Origin: Parapedobacter indicus
GTDB lineage: Bacteria > Bacteroidota > Bacteroidia > Sphingobacteriales > Sphingobacteriaceae
Length of the DNA: 64,000 nt
Direction of reading: 5' to 3'
Assembly (NCBI RefSeq): GCF_900113765.1
Contig: NZ_FOQO01000014.1
Location: forward strand, 62,001-126,000
The notes under the pieces are model-generated. The model saw nothing but the letters and a program-made list of their open reading frames with translations, was not told the origin of the DNA and searched no databases. Shown one piece after another: positions 1-8,817 of the stretch (its first letter is position 1; every line of letters begins with the position of its first letter). Position numbers and translations under genes: made by a program.

Positions 1-689
1 CCCGTAAGCAAACTGGTCCAAAATCCGGGGATATTTTCCTCCGCGGGCAACTCAACATGTGTAAATTGAACAGGTGGATTGGGTCGGATGCCCTTCAAAG
101 TTCTGGAAAAAACTACACCGCCCAATAGGATTGCTGGGATTGCTACCGCCACGCCGTAGATGAGGGTTAGCCCCATATCAGCATTATACAGTGTACCGAT
201 GGCAGTCGGCCCAGGATGCGGCGGTAAATAGCCATGTGTTACCGAGAGGGAAGCAAGCATCGGCAATCCTACGAAAATAAGTGGCAGGCGCGTCTGTGCC
301 GCAATTGCAAAAACAAAAGGTACAAGAATGACGAAGCCGACATTGTAAAACATCGGAATACCCACTGCAAATCCAATCAGTACAACCGCCCATTGTACGT
401 TTTTTGTGCCAAATACGCGAATCAGGCTTGTGGATATCCGCTGTACCCCTCCTCCATCTGCAATCATTTTACCGAGCATCACTCCAAAACCTAAGATCAT
501 AGTTAGCGAGCCTAACGTATTTCCGATTCCCTTCTCTATGGAGGTAACCACATCCAACACAGGCATACCCAGTGCAATGCCTACCGCCAACGAAGTAATG
601 AGTAATGAGAAAAAAGCACTGAGTTTGAAAACAATCACCAGCAACAAAAGCAACAAGATGCCGCCTACAACGACAATAATAGGTATCAT
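1..689 (-). CDS. gntP: Gluconate permease, GntP family (partial, C-terminus beyond window)
   Basis: An inner-membrane gluconate:H+ symporter. The reading frame is open from the ATG at 689 to the left edge, giving about 229 residues of a protein that is normally about 440 long. The N-terminus is a long hydrophobic helix rich in Val, Leu and Ile. Further on, the stretches NVGFVILVPFVFAIA and THGYLPPHPGPTAIG are typical of the GntP family; the second is its substrate-site region. It lies 23 bp downstream of the gluconokinase gene on the same strand, so the two form an uptake-and-phosphorylation operon. Loss of the C-terminus is only the window edge. Confidence 0.9.
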   Translation of the reverse strand, partial: MIPIIVVVGGILLLLLLVIVFKLSAFFSLLITSLAVGIALGMPVLDVVTSIEKGIGNTLGSLTMILGFGVMLGKMIADGGGVQRISTSLIRVFGTKNVQWAVVLIGFAVGIPMFYNVGFVILVPFVFAIAAQTRLPLIFVGLPMLASLSVTHGYLPPHPGPTAIGTLYNADMGLTLIYGVAVAIPAILLGGVVFSRTLKGIRPNPPVQFTHVELPAEENIPGFWTSLLT

Positions 690-712
690 ATCAAAATTGG
701 TTAGCTATGTAA

Positions 713-2200
713 TTAAAATTCGTCTTTTACCTTGTCATACAGCCGCTCAAACCGGCTAAAATTTTCCATATATAAGCGATGAATTCCTGCATCGGGTGTA
801 TAAATAGTTTTTACCGATCCATCTTCAAATCCGCCAAAGCCATTCAATATACCCAGCGCTTTTACTACCGTCATATAAGCACCTGTGGCAGCGCCTTCCA
901 CATGATCATGCACAATCACCTGCTTATTAAATACATCGGCCAAGAGCTGCACCCAGAGCGGTGCCCGGGCGAAGCCTCCGCTAGCATGGATTACCTGAAT
1001 CGGCCCGGCAATCTCGCCCAGCACTTTTCCCACACTGTACAGACCATAGATTACCCCCTCAAACACCGCTCGTGTAAAATGCGCTCTACTGTGATGCATT
1101 TGCACACCGAAAAACAGTCCTTTCGCATCTGCATTCCAATGCGGCGCACGTTCACCGGCAAGATATGGCAAAAAGATCAGTCCTTCCGCGCCCGCTGGCA
1201 CCGAAGTCGCTTCTTCGGCAAGCGTCGCATAGGAATCTACATTTGACGCATCTGGCATCCCGAAATTATCCTTATACCATTGAAGTACAACCCCGCCGCT
1301 GTTGACAGCTCCGCCCAGCACAAACGTATTCCGGGTAAGCACATAGCTGAATGTGCGGGCTTTTTCGTCTGTTACGGGAACGTTGGAAGTTATCCGAACA
1401 GCCCCGCTGGTGCCAATGGTAACCGCAGCATCACCGGGTGAGATCGCGTAGGACCCCAAGTTGGCCATACACCCATCACTGCCGCCGATCACAAACGGTG
1501 TATCGACTGGAATACCCATCTCATGGGCCGTTTGCTCGTCCATGCCCGAGATCACGTAGGTTATCGGTACGGGCTCGGCAAGTTGTTCCGGAGAGATTCC
1601 TATCAGATTCAACGCCGGGCGATACCACGTAAATGTATGAATATCAAACAAACCTGTAGCGGAAGCGATCGATTCATCGATCACGTATCGACCGAAAAGC
1701 TTAAAAAAAACATACTCTTTGATCGAGATAAACTTATAGACAGTGTTGAATACTTCCGGAAGATGCTCGCGCATCCAACCCAGTTTACATAAAGGAGACA
1801 TGGGGTGTATCGGAGTACCGGTTTTCGAGTATATATCGAAGCCTATCGAACTCGCCTTCAATTTACTGGCAAAAGGTTCGCTCCGCGTGTCGGCCCAAAT
1901 GATACAGTCGGTCATCGGCTGATGTTCCTTGTCTATCGCGATCAACCCATGCATGGCACTGCTGAATCCGACTCCCAACAACTTGGCCTGGCTAAACCGG
2001 TTTCGGACTGACTGCACGGTGGTCGAAATCGCTTCAATAACCGCAGAAAACAACACTGCTGGCGACTGCTCGAAGTATCCCGGTTGTGGATTCAGTATCG
2101 GATAACCAACGTGTTGTCCAGCGATCACCTCTCCTTCAACGCGAAATGCGACTGCCTTTGTGCCAGAGGTACCAATATCTACTCCTAGTATATAATTCAT
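713..2200 (-). CDS. gntK: Gluconokinase, FGGY family
   Basis: Phosphorylates gluconate to 6-phosphogluconate in the cytoplasm, feeding the pentose phosphate or Entner-Doudoroff route. The 495-residue length fits FGGY sugar kinases. The N-terminal phosphate-binding motif GVDIGTSGTKAV starts at residue 6. The segments FSSAMHGLIAID and TGTPIHPMSPLCKLGW resemble gluconokinases more than xylulokinases or glycerol kinases. ASGGFARAPLW is the adenine-side signature. The ATG at 2200 is preferred over the in-frame GTG at 2206. The following gntP gene supports gluconate as the substrate; another onate sugar remains possible. Confidence 0.88.
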   Translation of the reverse strand: MNYILGVDIGTSGTKAVAFRVEGEVIAGQHVGYPILNPQPGYFEQSPAVLFSAVIEAISTTVQSVRNRFSQAKLLGVGFSSAMHGLIAIDKEHQPMTDCIIWADTRSEPFASKLKASSIGFDIYSKTGTPIHPMSPLCKLGWMREHLPEVFNTVYKFISIKEYVFFKLFGRYVIDESIASATGLFDIHTFTWYRPALNLIGISPEQLAEPVPITYVISGMDEQTAHEMGIPVDTPFVIGGSDGCMANLGSYAISPGDAAVTIGTSGAVRITSNVPVTDEKARTFSYVLTRNTFVLGGAVNSGGVVLQWYKDNFGMPDASNVDSYATLAEEATSVPAGAEGLIFLPYLAGERAPHWNADAKGLFFGVQMHHSRAHFTRAVFEGVIYGLYSVGKVLGEIAGPIQVIHASGGFARAPLWVQLLADVFNKQVIVHDHVEGAATGAYMTVVKALGILNGFGGFEDGSVKTIYTPDAGIHRLYMENFSRFERLYDKVKDEF

Positions 2201-2244
2201 GAGCACTACTATTCAGCTATAATCGGAAATCTATGTTGTCTGCA

Positions 2245-2252
2245 CAAATATA
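2245..2252 (-). promoter_or_regulatory. -7 box of the gntK-gntP operon
   Basis: Reads TATATTTG on the minus strand, a perfect match to the Bacteroidota TAnnTTTG element, 45 bp upstream of the gntK start. No TTTG is seen at the -33 position, so the promoter may need an activator. Confidence 0.4.
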
Positions 2253-2313
2253 TAAAAATGCCCAACTCTAGCGTTTTTTACTTAACATTGCACGTCCATC
2301 ATCAACGAAGTGT

Positions 2314-2847
2314 ATGCGGATATTTCTTTACCTATTAGCCTCAATACTGTTTCCTGTTTTGTGTAACGCGCAGGAACTTCGCAGCATCAATCATTTTATC
2401 GTTAAAGAAAACCTAATCAAAAATGGTAAATTAGCGATCATCGCTACGGATGCAAACGAAAATCCACTTGATTCCATTTCGGGAACCTATCAGTTCGTCA
2501 TCAACGGGTTCGAGCAAGCGTTGAAATTCAATGAAGGTGTGGCGATCACCCCGCATGCCATTGAGACCTCTGCGTTCGTATTCATCAAGCACCGCAACCA
2601 GCAGGGGTCACATGGAAGGCTCTATTATGTGTTGAAAAACGACGGTGGTCTTAACCCGATTGCCATTAATTGGTACTACCTCGTCCTCATTCCAGCAGTT
2701 ATTCTGCTGGTTGCGTACCTATTTAAGCGGTTGATGATTCTGGCAGTGATCATTTTAGTGGGCCTCTTTATTTTCAACTATAGCAAAGGCTTGAATCTGG
2801 AAAATCTGTTTGAAACCCTGGTACATGGAATCAAAGGATGGTATTAA
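2314..2847 (+). CDS. Exported membrane protein of unknown function
   Basis: I do not recognise this 177-residue protein. It has a signal peptide (residues 1-19, ending CNAQ), a soluble region of about 95 residues that includes the GTYQFVINGF stretch and is probably beta-rich, then two closely spaced hydrophobic helices at about 120-157 and a short amphipathic tail. This suggests an exported domain anchored at its C-terminus. The stop codon overlaps the stop of the convergent TamA-like gene inside a shared TTAA. The upstream gene is divergent, so it is probably transcribed alone. Confidence 0.7.
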   Translation: MRIFLYLLASILFPVLCNAQELRSINHFIVKENLIKNGKLAIIATDANENPLDSISGTYQFVINGFEQALKFNEGVAITPHAIETSAFVFIKHRNQQGSHGRLYYVLKNDGGLNPIAINWYYLVLIPAVILLVAYLFKRLMILAVIILVGLFIFNYSKGLNLENLFETLVHGIKGWY

Positions 2848-5192
2848 AACGGCATGCCGATACCAAAGTTATACTGAATGAAATTGTAGCGATCGGGGGC
2901 ATTGGTAAGCCGGTATTGTTCTTTAAACTCCCTACTATTGAAAAGCTCCGAAATTACCCACTGCTTTGTACCCTCAAACTGTGGGTCGCGGACTTTCATG
3001 CCAGCATCTAACCTAACTACGAAATAATCGAGGTCAAAGCGGAGGCCTGCTCCGGCTCCCAGGGCAATCTGCCCCAGAAATTTATCAAACCTGAATTCGC
3101 CACCGGGGTTCAATTCATTTTCCCGAATCCGCCAGATGTTACCAAAGTCGGCAAACGTTGCGGCCTTTAATTTTGCACCGAAGATATCGTTCACCAATTT
3201 AAAACGATATTCTACGTTTCCCTCCAACTTAATTTCGCCCAGTTGATCTAAGTTACGGAGATTAAGACGCAGACCAGGATCCAATACTTCCCGATTGTAG
3301 TTACCCGGTCCGAGGGTGCGTGCCTGCCACGCCCTCATCCCGTTCATCCCCCCGCCGAAAAAGCTTTTTTCAAAAATCAGCAAACTGGAATTATTACCAT
3401 ATGGTAGCGCCACCCCGGGATTGAGCCTTACGACCAATTGGCGGTCGCCTCCGAGGTATCGATAGTACCGCAAATCTACTTCGGCTTTTGCATATTGAAG
3501 GTACGGTACACCCAATACCTCCTTTTCTCCATCCTCGTTGCGTTTGAAATTGACTGCCTGACTTGCCAGTCCCAACACATTACCACTGAGATCTAACGCG
3601 CCGCGGAAATACAGGAAATCTTCCAGCCACGAAAGTTTAGCGGCATTGATGGTATAGGTGTACTGAGAACCCAGTCCAAAATACGCACGGTTGTTACTTC
3701 GCACATAGAGCAAGAAGCCATTCTTGATCAGGTTTTCCGCAAATTCACTGTTCAGTTGCCCGTACCGGTATTCCAACACCAACGGAGTAAGTGTATGTTG
3801 TCTATAACGGCTGCTGTACCAGTTATAAGACAATGTACCGCTAAAATAGCGATTGGAGTAGGTTTGGAACTGGTCGAACGCTTGGATATTGACTGAAAAA
3901 ATCGTTCGAGGTAATCCGTTTGTTCCGACGGGAGGAACATCAAACGGAGTAATCAATCGGGGAACGGTAATGTTAACCCCAGCCTGAAAATCGTTATTGA
4001 ACACGCGATCAAACAGATTTCCAGACAAGCGCGAATCAAACAAGACACCATAGCGCAATTTCACTTCCAATTGTTCCAGTCCACCGAACAGATTTCGGTG
4101 AGTGAAGGTGTTTCCGATGTTGAAGCCGCTCATTCCGGCATTAAACGTATATTCTCCTTCTGTCTGATTGCCCATATATGCCCTTGGCACCAGCTCATAA
4201 TGGACATTGAGTCGATTCGTATCCGGTTTATCGTAGGTAATTTTCACACTACGAAACCCATTTAATTCATAGAGCCTATCGTAGGTGAGGTCCTCCATAT
4301 CCACATTATACCGGTCACCTTGCCGATGAAAAAGGTAACGGTCAATGGGTGCCGACCGAAAGCGCCCCGTATGGTCTTCAAAATAGAGATCGCCGGCCAA
4401 CCTAGCTAATTCCGGACGATCCAGATTCAGTTCCGGCCGGTCATGACGGATGGTCACGAAGCTGCTATCTATCACATATTGAGTATGGGCAGCCCGGCCC
4501 TCCGGATTATCCACAATCAGCTTCAGGTCGGCTTGGTTATTCTGAAGTGCGGTGTCTACATCTACCCGCATATACTGTCGTAAATAATCGAAATAACCTG
4601 CCTGACGCATCAAGTGGTAGATTTGCTCACGCTCCACAACCAGCGAATCTTCGTCGTAACGCACTCCCGACTTAATCCGGCTAAAACCCAACCTCGCTTC
4701 TTCATACACCTGGGCCAATCCGGGATCCGCAATATCCACGGCTACATTGCGTAGTGTAAATGGCTCTCCCGGCACGGCACGGAAAAAAACGTGGGCTCGC
4801 TTTCCTTTGGTAACAATATCGTTGCTCACCGACGCGTTGAAATATCCTTTGGATCTTAAGTACCGATTGATTTGTTGTGTGGAGAAATCGACCAATGCAC
4901 TGTCTAAAATATGCGGTGGTTCGCCTACATTACGGATATCTTCTTTTCGATATCCACCCTTTTTCGCATTTGCGAGGTTGTAGATAAATAAGTTAATACG
5001 AGAATTGGGACGGATATCTACCGGTATATAAGCGTGTGCCTGCTCTTCCAGCGAGGGATCAATTCCGGTGATTTCGGTTTTGGTAACCAACGCCTGTCCG
5101 TCGTCCAACAACCGGGTCGAACGGCACGATACGGATAATATCAGCAAAAGCGCTATACTTGCATATGCAAAAAAGCAATTCTGTTTAACCAT
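2844..5192 (-). CDS. TamA/BamA-family outer membrane protein (lipidated)
   Basis: An outer-membrane insertase-like protein of 782 residues. It has a lipoprotein signal ending ILSVSC (Cys near residue 23), POTRA-like repeats over roughly residues 30-330, and a C-terminal 16-stranded Omp85 barrel ending in ..GIGMPF with a terminal aromatic residue as barrel proteins have. The segment FGGGMNGMRAW matches the conserved barrel loop motif of the superfamily. Lipidated TamA-like proteins of this kind are common in Bacteroidota, often beside a SpoU methyltransferase as here. The ATG at 5192 is used because the only upstream alternative is a TTG at 5207 inside the divergent gene. Its role in exporting or inserting a specific protein is inferred from the family. 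Confidence 0.88.
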   Translation of the reverse strand: MVKQNCFFAYASIALLLILSVSCRSTRLLDDGQALVTKTEITGIDPSLEEQAHAYIPVDIRPNSRINLFIYNLANAKKGGYRKEDIRNVGEPPHILDSALVDFSTQQINRYLRSKGYFNASVSNDIVTKGKRAHVFFRAVPGEPFTLRNVAVDIADPGLAQVYEEARLGFSRIKSGVRYDEDSLVVEREQIYHLMRQAGYFDYLRQYMRVDVDTALQNNQADLKLIVDNPEGRAAHTQYVIDSSFVTIRHDRPELNLDRPELARLAGDLYFEDHTGRFRSAPIDRYLFHRQGDRYNVDMEDLTYDRLYELNGFRSVKITYDKPDTNRLNVHYELVPRAYMGNQTEGEYTFNAGMSGFNIGNTFTHRNLFGGLEQLEVKLRYGVLFDSRLSGNLFDRVFNNDFQAGVNITVPRLITPFDVPPVGTNGLPRTIFSVNIQAFDQFQTYSNRYFSGTLSYNWYSSRYRQHTLTPLVLEYRYGQLNSEFAENLIKNGFLLYVRSNNRAYFGLGSQYTYTINAAKLSWLEDFLYFRGALDLSGNVLGLASQAVNFKRNEDGEKEVLGVPYLQYAKAEVDLRYYRYLGGDRQLVVRLNPGVALPYGNNSSLLIFEKSFFGGGMNGMRAWQARTLGPGNYNREVLDPGLRLNLRNLDQLGEIKLEGNVEYRFKLVNDIFGAKLKAATFADFGNIWRIRENELNPGGEFRFDKFLGQIALGAGAGLRFDLDYFVVRLDAGMKVRDPQFEGTKQWVISELFNSREFKEQYRLTNAPDRYNFIQYNFGIGMPF

Positions 5193-5197
5193 TGACA

Positions 5198-5944
5198 ATG
5201 CTATCAAAACCGCAAATCCGTACCATCACCTCGCTTCAACATAAAAAATTCCGAAGAGAACATGGGTTGTTTGTCGTAGAGGGCATGAAGTCCGTCATGG
5301 AGTTTGTCCATTCCGACTATCACGTAAAACATATTTTTTACACCTCCCAAGCGGCTACAAAGTTGATTAAAATCCCGCAAAATATAAAATCGGAAGAAGT
5401 TAGCGAAGATGACCTCAAACGCATCAGTACGCTGAAGACACCTCAGGGGGTTTTGGCTCTGGTGCACCTCCCAACACACCCGACACTAACCGACGAGATG
5501 CTACGCGGTACCTTCCATCTGATACTCGACGATATACAGGACCCAGGCAACCTCGGTACCATCATCCGCACGGCGGATTGGTTTGGCTTCCATCGCATCA
5601 TTTGTTCTGCGGGTTCCGTAGACGCTTATAACCCCAAAGTTGTTCAAGCCAGCATGGGTTCGTTGGCCCGAATGCAGGTATATTATACAGACGTTACCGC
5701 ACTGACACGTAAGGCGCCGGTTCCTGTCTTTGGAGCCATGCTCAACGGTACCCCGATTTATGAAACCGACTTCGGTCACGAAGGCCTAATTGTTCTTGGC
5801 AATGAAGGAAACGGTATCAGTGCATCGGTTTTATCTCATATTCAACAGGCCGTCACCATCCCCCGCATTGGCAACGCCGAATCACTCAATGTCGCAATCT
5901 CCGCAGCGCTCTTTTGCACGGAAATAGCACGAGGAAAAAAATAA
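5198..5944 (+). CDS. SpoU/TrmH-family RNA 2'-O-methyltransferase
   Basis: A SAM-dependent RNA ribose methyltransferase (SPOUT knot fold) of 248 residues. The N-terminal substrate-binding domain carries the HGLFVVEGMKS motif. The three SpoU motifs follow: NLGTIIRTADWFG, IVLGNEGNGIS and IPRIGNAESLNVA, the last forming the knot and SAM pocket. The start at 5198 (MLSKPQIRTI) matches the usual family N-terminus; a TTG six bases upstream is less likely. Its start codon is only 5 bp from that of the divergent TamA-like gene. The target nucleotide (23S rRNA or tRNA) cannot be read from the sequence. Confidence 0.93.
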   Translation: MLSKPQIRTITSLQHKKFRREHGLFVVEGMKSVMEFVHSDYHVKHIFYTSQAATKLIKIPQNIKSEEVSEDDLKRISTLKTPQGVLALVHLPTHPTLTDEMLRGTFHLILDDIQDPGNLGTIIRTADWFGFHRIICSAGSVDAYNPKVVQASMGSLARMQVYYTDVTALTRKAPVPVFGAMLNGTPIYETDFGHEGLIVLGNEGNGISASVLSHIQQAVTIPRIGNAESLNVAISAALFCTEIARGKK

Positions 5945-6036
5945 ACTCCCCTATTCAAAAACCACCCTTTTGGGTGGGTATAATTTGGGGCTAAACGGCT
6001 TATTTTGTAAAAAATTCGATTTGCAGCCGTAAAACC

Positions 6037-6417
6037 ATGAATCTGAAACCAAAAATCGATAGGCAAAAATCCTGCAAGCTACCCTCAACCCCTACCCTCA
6101 TTAGCGGTGATTGTACCATAACCGGGAAGATTAAAAGCGCACACGCCATCCGCATCGAAGGCACCCTTTTGGGTGATATCGAAGAAGCAGGAAACGTAAT
6201 TATCAGCCAATCAGGCTTGATTAATGGCGATATCGAAGCAAAATCCCTTATCGTTTTCGGTCACGTTCATGGAAACATAACCGCCCTTGATTCTATCGAA
6301 ATCAAAAATTCTGCAACCGTAATCGGACGACTCAATGCGACGAAGCTGTCGGTAGAACGCGGCGCTGTATACGACGGAAATATTGCAATCGGTCAGGTTT
6401 CCATCGGTTCAGTGTAA
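6037..6417 (+). CDS. Bactofilin 1 (polymer-forming cytoskeletal protein)
   Basis: A 126-residue bactofilin: short N-terminal tail, then a right-handed beta-helix from about residue 21 to the end. The repeating pattern of hydrophobic, Gly and Asn turns is clear (LISGDCTITGKI, AIRIEGTLLGDI, LINGDIEAKSLIV, HVHGNITALDSI). Bactofilins polymerise without nucleotide and act as scaffolds for cell-shape or wall enzymes. It is the first gene of a tight three-gene set with an actin-like protein and a second bactofilin, 46 bp before the next start, which suggests the three work on one structure. Confidence 0.92.
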   Translation: MNLKPKIDRQKSCKLPSTPTLISGDCTITGKIKSAHAIRIEGTLLGDIEEAGNVIISQSGLINGDIEAKSLIVFGHVHGNITALDSIEIKNSATVIGRLNATKLSVERGAVYDGNIAIGQVSIGSV

Positions 6418-6463
6418 TTAACCGCTACAAATCACAAACTAAAGCAAGTTAAACTCAATTTTT

Positions 6464-7498
6464 ATGTACTCAATTCAGTCCTTTTCCAGTTTAGTCGAAA
6501 ACAACAACACCGTATTAAGCAATACTTCAAAAGACCTGCTGCATGGTCTCAAAATCTTTCATGACGACAAATGGCATATTTGTGGCGACTTGGCGTTAAA
6601 TGAAGGACTTTCTCCACATAAAATCATCAACTCATCACCAGACGATACCGACTATCAACTTTTGGGAAAATCAGCGCTGCTCTTGGTTCAGGATGAAGTC
6701 GAACAGCCCATTACGGTAACCACCGGCTTTCCCTATTCAACATACCACATCTACAAAGAAAAGGCAATATCCTTTCTTCAACAGTCGCATATACTGGAAT
6801 TTGATGCATCTACCTATAACGGCGGTGGCAGAAAAAAAACCGTATTAGAAGTGCAAAACGTGGAAGTAATCCCCGAAATCGTGGGTTGTACAATTGCAAT
6901 TAGAAAGGGCGAAAAACAAGCAAAAGGCAGTTTCTTTGTATTAAGTTGCGGGTTCGGCACATTCGAATCAATACTAAGCACAGACTCAGGAATTATCGAA
7001 CAAACCATGGTCAGTACACATGGTATTCGTTATGCAGTTAACATGCTTATCAATGAATTGAAAAGCAAATATTACCTGGAATTCAGGAACGCACACCTAT
7101 TTGACGATGCCTTTCAACGCGGCTATGTGTACCTTAACCGGCAGAATATCGACCTGCGTGAAATACGCAAAAATGCGCTGCAAACCTACTATAACGAGGT
7201 AATTTCTCCAAATCTTAGAAATGTCATTACCGACACCAATCTAATGAAAACCAACCGGATTTACCTTTGCGGCGGTGCCATGTATTACCAGGATTTAGTA
7301 GACTGCTTTAAAAATGAATTTGCTAACATCGCCCAAATCGAGGTACTGGATAATCCTGAAACGCTGGCAAGCAAAGGATATGCACTCAATTCGCTTCGTA
7401 TCACACACGGCAAAAGAAAATCGGCCGTTGGAATAGATATCGGAAATGCCTCTACGATTGTGACAAAATTTAATGACGAAGAAACAGAAACGTTTTAG
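6464..7498 (+). CDS. Actin-like (ParM/StbA-type) protein with C-terminal phosphate-1 motif
   Basis: A 344-residue protein that reads as a ParM/Alp-type actin fold in permuted order. Visible in order: FSSLV (7-11, where ParM-like proteins have FPSxV), CGDLALNEG (40-48), TTGFP (86-90), a phosphate-2-like stretch FVLSCGFGTFE (158-168) with Ser161 at the usual Asp, the adenosine motif RIYLCGGA (265-272), the SKGYAL stretch (303-308), and finally AVGIDIGNASTIV (321-333), a good phosphate-1 strand that normally begins such proteins. Nothing resembling phosphate-1 is found at the N-terminus, and stop codons precede the ATG. It sits between two bactofilin genes and overlaps the second by 26 bp. Family assignment is by pattern only; nucleotide binding is inferred. 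Confidence 0.7.
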   Translation: MYSIQSFSSLVENNNTVLSNTSKDLLHGLKIFHDDKWHICGDLALNEGLSPHKIINSSPDDTDYQLLGKSALLLVQDEVEQPITVTTGFPYSTYHIYKEKAISFLQQSHILEFDASTYNGGGRKKTVLEVQNVEVIPEIVGCTIAIRKGEKQAKGSFFVLSCGFGTFESILSTDSGIIEQTMVSTHGIRYAVNMLINELKSKYYLEFRNAHLFDDAFQRGYVYLNRQNIDLREIRKNALQTYYNEVISPNLRNVITDTNLMKTNRIYLCGGAMYYQDLVDCFKNEFANIAQIEVLDNPETLASKGYALNSLRITHGKRKSAVGIDIGNASTIVTKFNDEETETF

Positions 7499-8003
7499 AT
7501 TGATCGATTTTTTTTTAGGTAAATCCGTAAAAAAAAACGCATCAGCAAACCAACGGGTACAAGACGAAATGGCTAACGCTGTAACACGCGACAATGTGGA
7601 TTCGCTGAATTCAATGATTCTTTCCGGCAACAGGCAAGGTAATTTTTATGCGCACGATATGATTACCGTGACCGCCGATAGTCATATTTCTGGAACAATC
7701 GTTACAACGAATGGGATCATGAAAGGAAAGATTACCGGCAATATCACGTGTGCAGGTGAACTTTTAATCGAACCAACAGCAATCATTGAGGGTAACATCA
7801 CGGCAAAAATAATTGACATCCGGCCGGGGTCCGTCATTCACGGGACGTTCACGCATTTTTCCGCTATCGACACCATGCATGGGCAGTCCCATCGGGCGCC
7901 ATTTCCATTACCGGAAGTTTCCCGGCAGGTACACGGCGAGGCAACAAGGAGGAAACGATCCCAACCAGTTCCTGTTGATGAGCAGCCAACCGGTTGGTGG
8001 TAA
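7473..8003 (+). CDS. Bactofilin 2 with long N- and C-terminal tails
   Basis: A 176-residue bactofilin. Residues 1-62 form a basic then polar N-terminal extension (MTKKQKRFRLIDFFLG at the start, possibly membrane-associating), residues 63-135 the beta-helix (ITVTADSHISGTIV, MKGKITGNITCAGELLI, AIIEGNITAKIIDI), and the rest is a Pro/Arg-rich tail ending QPTGWW. The ATG lies 26 bp inside the actin-like gene in another frame, so translation is probably coupled. With bactofilin 1 it gives two scaffolds of different size around one actin-like protein. Confidence 0.88.
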   Translation: MTKKQKRFRLIDFFLGKSVKKNASANQRVQDEMANAVTRDNVDSLNSMILSGNRQGNFYAHDMITVTADSHISGTIVTTNGIMKGKITGNITCAGELLIEPTAIIEGNITAKIIDIRPGSVIHGTFTHFSAIDTMHGQSHRAPFPLPEVSRQVHGEATRRKRSQPVPVDEQPTGWW

Positions 8004-8011
8004 GGAATTTT

Positions 8012-8027
8012 GTCGTATTTTTACGAC
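8012..8027 (+). promoter_or_regulatory. Inverted repeat directly upstream of the SDR start
   Basis: A perfect 6-bp inverted repeat GTCGTA-TTTT-TACGAC ends one base before the ATG at 8029. It could be an operator or an RNA hairpin limiting initiation. No other copy was seen. Confidence 0.35.
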
Positions 8028-8028
8028 G

Positions 8029-8817
8029 ATGGAAAAATCATATGCATTAATTACCGGAGCAAGCCAAGGTTTAGGAAAGGCTTTTGTTTTAGAGCTGGCA
8101 AAACGGAATATCAACACCATTTTGGTCAGCCTGCCTGGCGAAGGTTTGGAGTATATTGCGTCGCAAGTGGAGGCTCAGGGTCTGGAGGCTCATTGCTATG
8201 AAACCGACCTTACCCTAAAAGAAAACATCGTTGCGCTGGCCAATTGGGTTAACGAACGCTTTCCACTCAGCATCCTGATCAATAACGCGGGATGTGGCGG
8301 CACTCAAAGTTTCAGCAATGTCAGTGTAGATTACCTGGATCGCATCATCCAGCTCAACGTAAAAGCCACCTCTCTTCTTACCCATCAGTTGCTACCCAAC
8401 TTGGTGAGGCAAAAATCTGCCTATGTACTTAATGTGGGAAGCGTGGCCGCCTATAGCCCCATTGGATATAAAACCGTCTATCCGGCATCTAAAGCATTTG
8501 TTCACAGCTTCACACGGGGGCTTTATCAAGAATTTGCGGATAGCAATGTGTTTTTCAGTGTGGTTAATCCCGGACCGATGATGACCAATCCAGACTCCTC
8601 TTCCCGCCTTCAGCAACAGGGGCGTTTTGCGACTATGGGGCTTCTTTCGCCCGAGCAGGTAGCAGCGATCTCCATTCGGCAATTGTTCAGGCGGGATACA
8701 CTGATTATGCTCAATTGGGTAAACCGGCTCACCTGGATGGTCATGAAATTTTTACCGATCTACATCCGGTTACCGTTGCTCACCCATGCTATCAAAAAGG
8801 AAATTAATCGCGCATGA
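8029..8817 (+). CDS. Short-chain dehydrogenase/reductase (SDR)
   Basis: A 262-residue cytoplasmic NAD(P)-dependent oxidoreductase. It has the Rossmann motif TGASQGLGKAF (residues 8-18), NNAG (about 85-88), the catalytic Ser in LNVGSVAAY and the YPASK active-site motif. The C-terminal region is hydrophobic and ends basic, as in 17-beta-HSD-like SDRs acting on lipids or ketones. The frame is open upstream to 7813, but that part overlaps bactofilin 2; the ATG at 8029 gives the normal SDR start. Its stop overlaps the next start in ATGA, so the two genes are coupled. Confidence 0.9.
   Translation: MEKSYALITGASQGLGKAFVLELAKRNINTILVSLPGEGLEYIASQVEAQGLEAHCYETDLTLKENIVALANWVNERFPLSILINNAGCGGTQSFSNVSVDYLDRIIQLNVKATSLLTHQLLPNLVRQKSAYVLNVGSVAAYSPIGYKTVYPASKAFVHSFTRGLYQEFADSNVFFSVVNPGPMMTNPDSSSRLQQQGRFATMGLLSPEQVAAISIRQLFRRDTLIMLNWVNRLTWMVMKFLPIYIRLPLLTHAIKKEINRA

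Noticed and set aside
5962..5977. Hairpin CCACCC-TTTT-GGGTGG after the methyltransferase gene
   Set aside because: As a terminator it would need a T-run on the plus strand, which is missing; the T-run exists only in the other direction, where no gene ends.
7813..8028. Extended N-terminus of the SDR gene
   Set aside because: It overlaps the bactofilin gene in another frame and does not resemble SDR N-termini; the ATG at 8029 gives the standard start.
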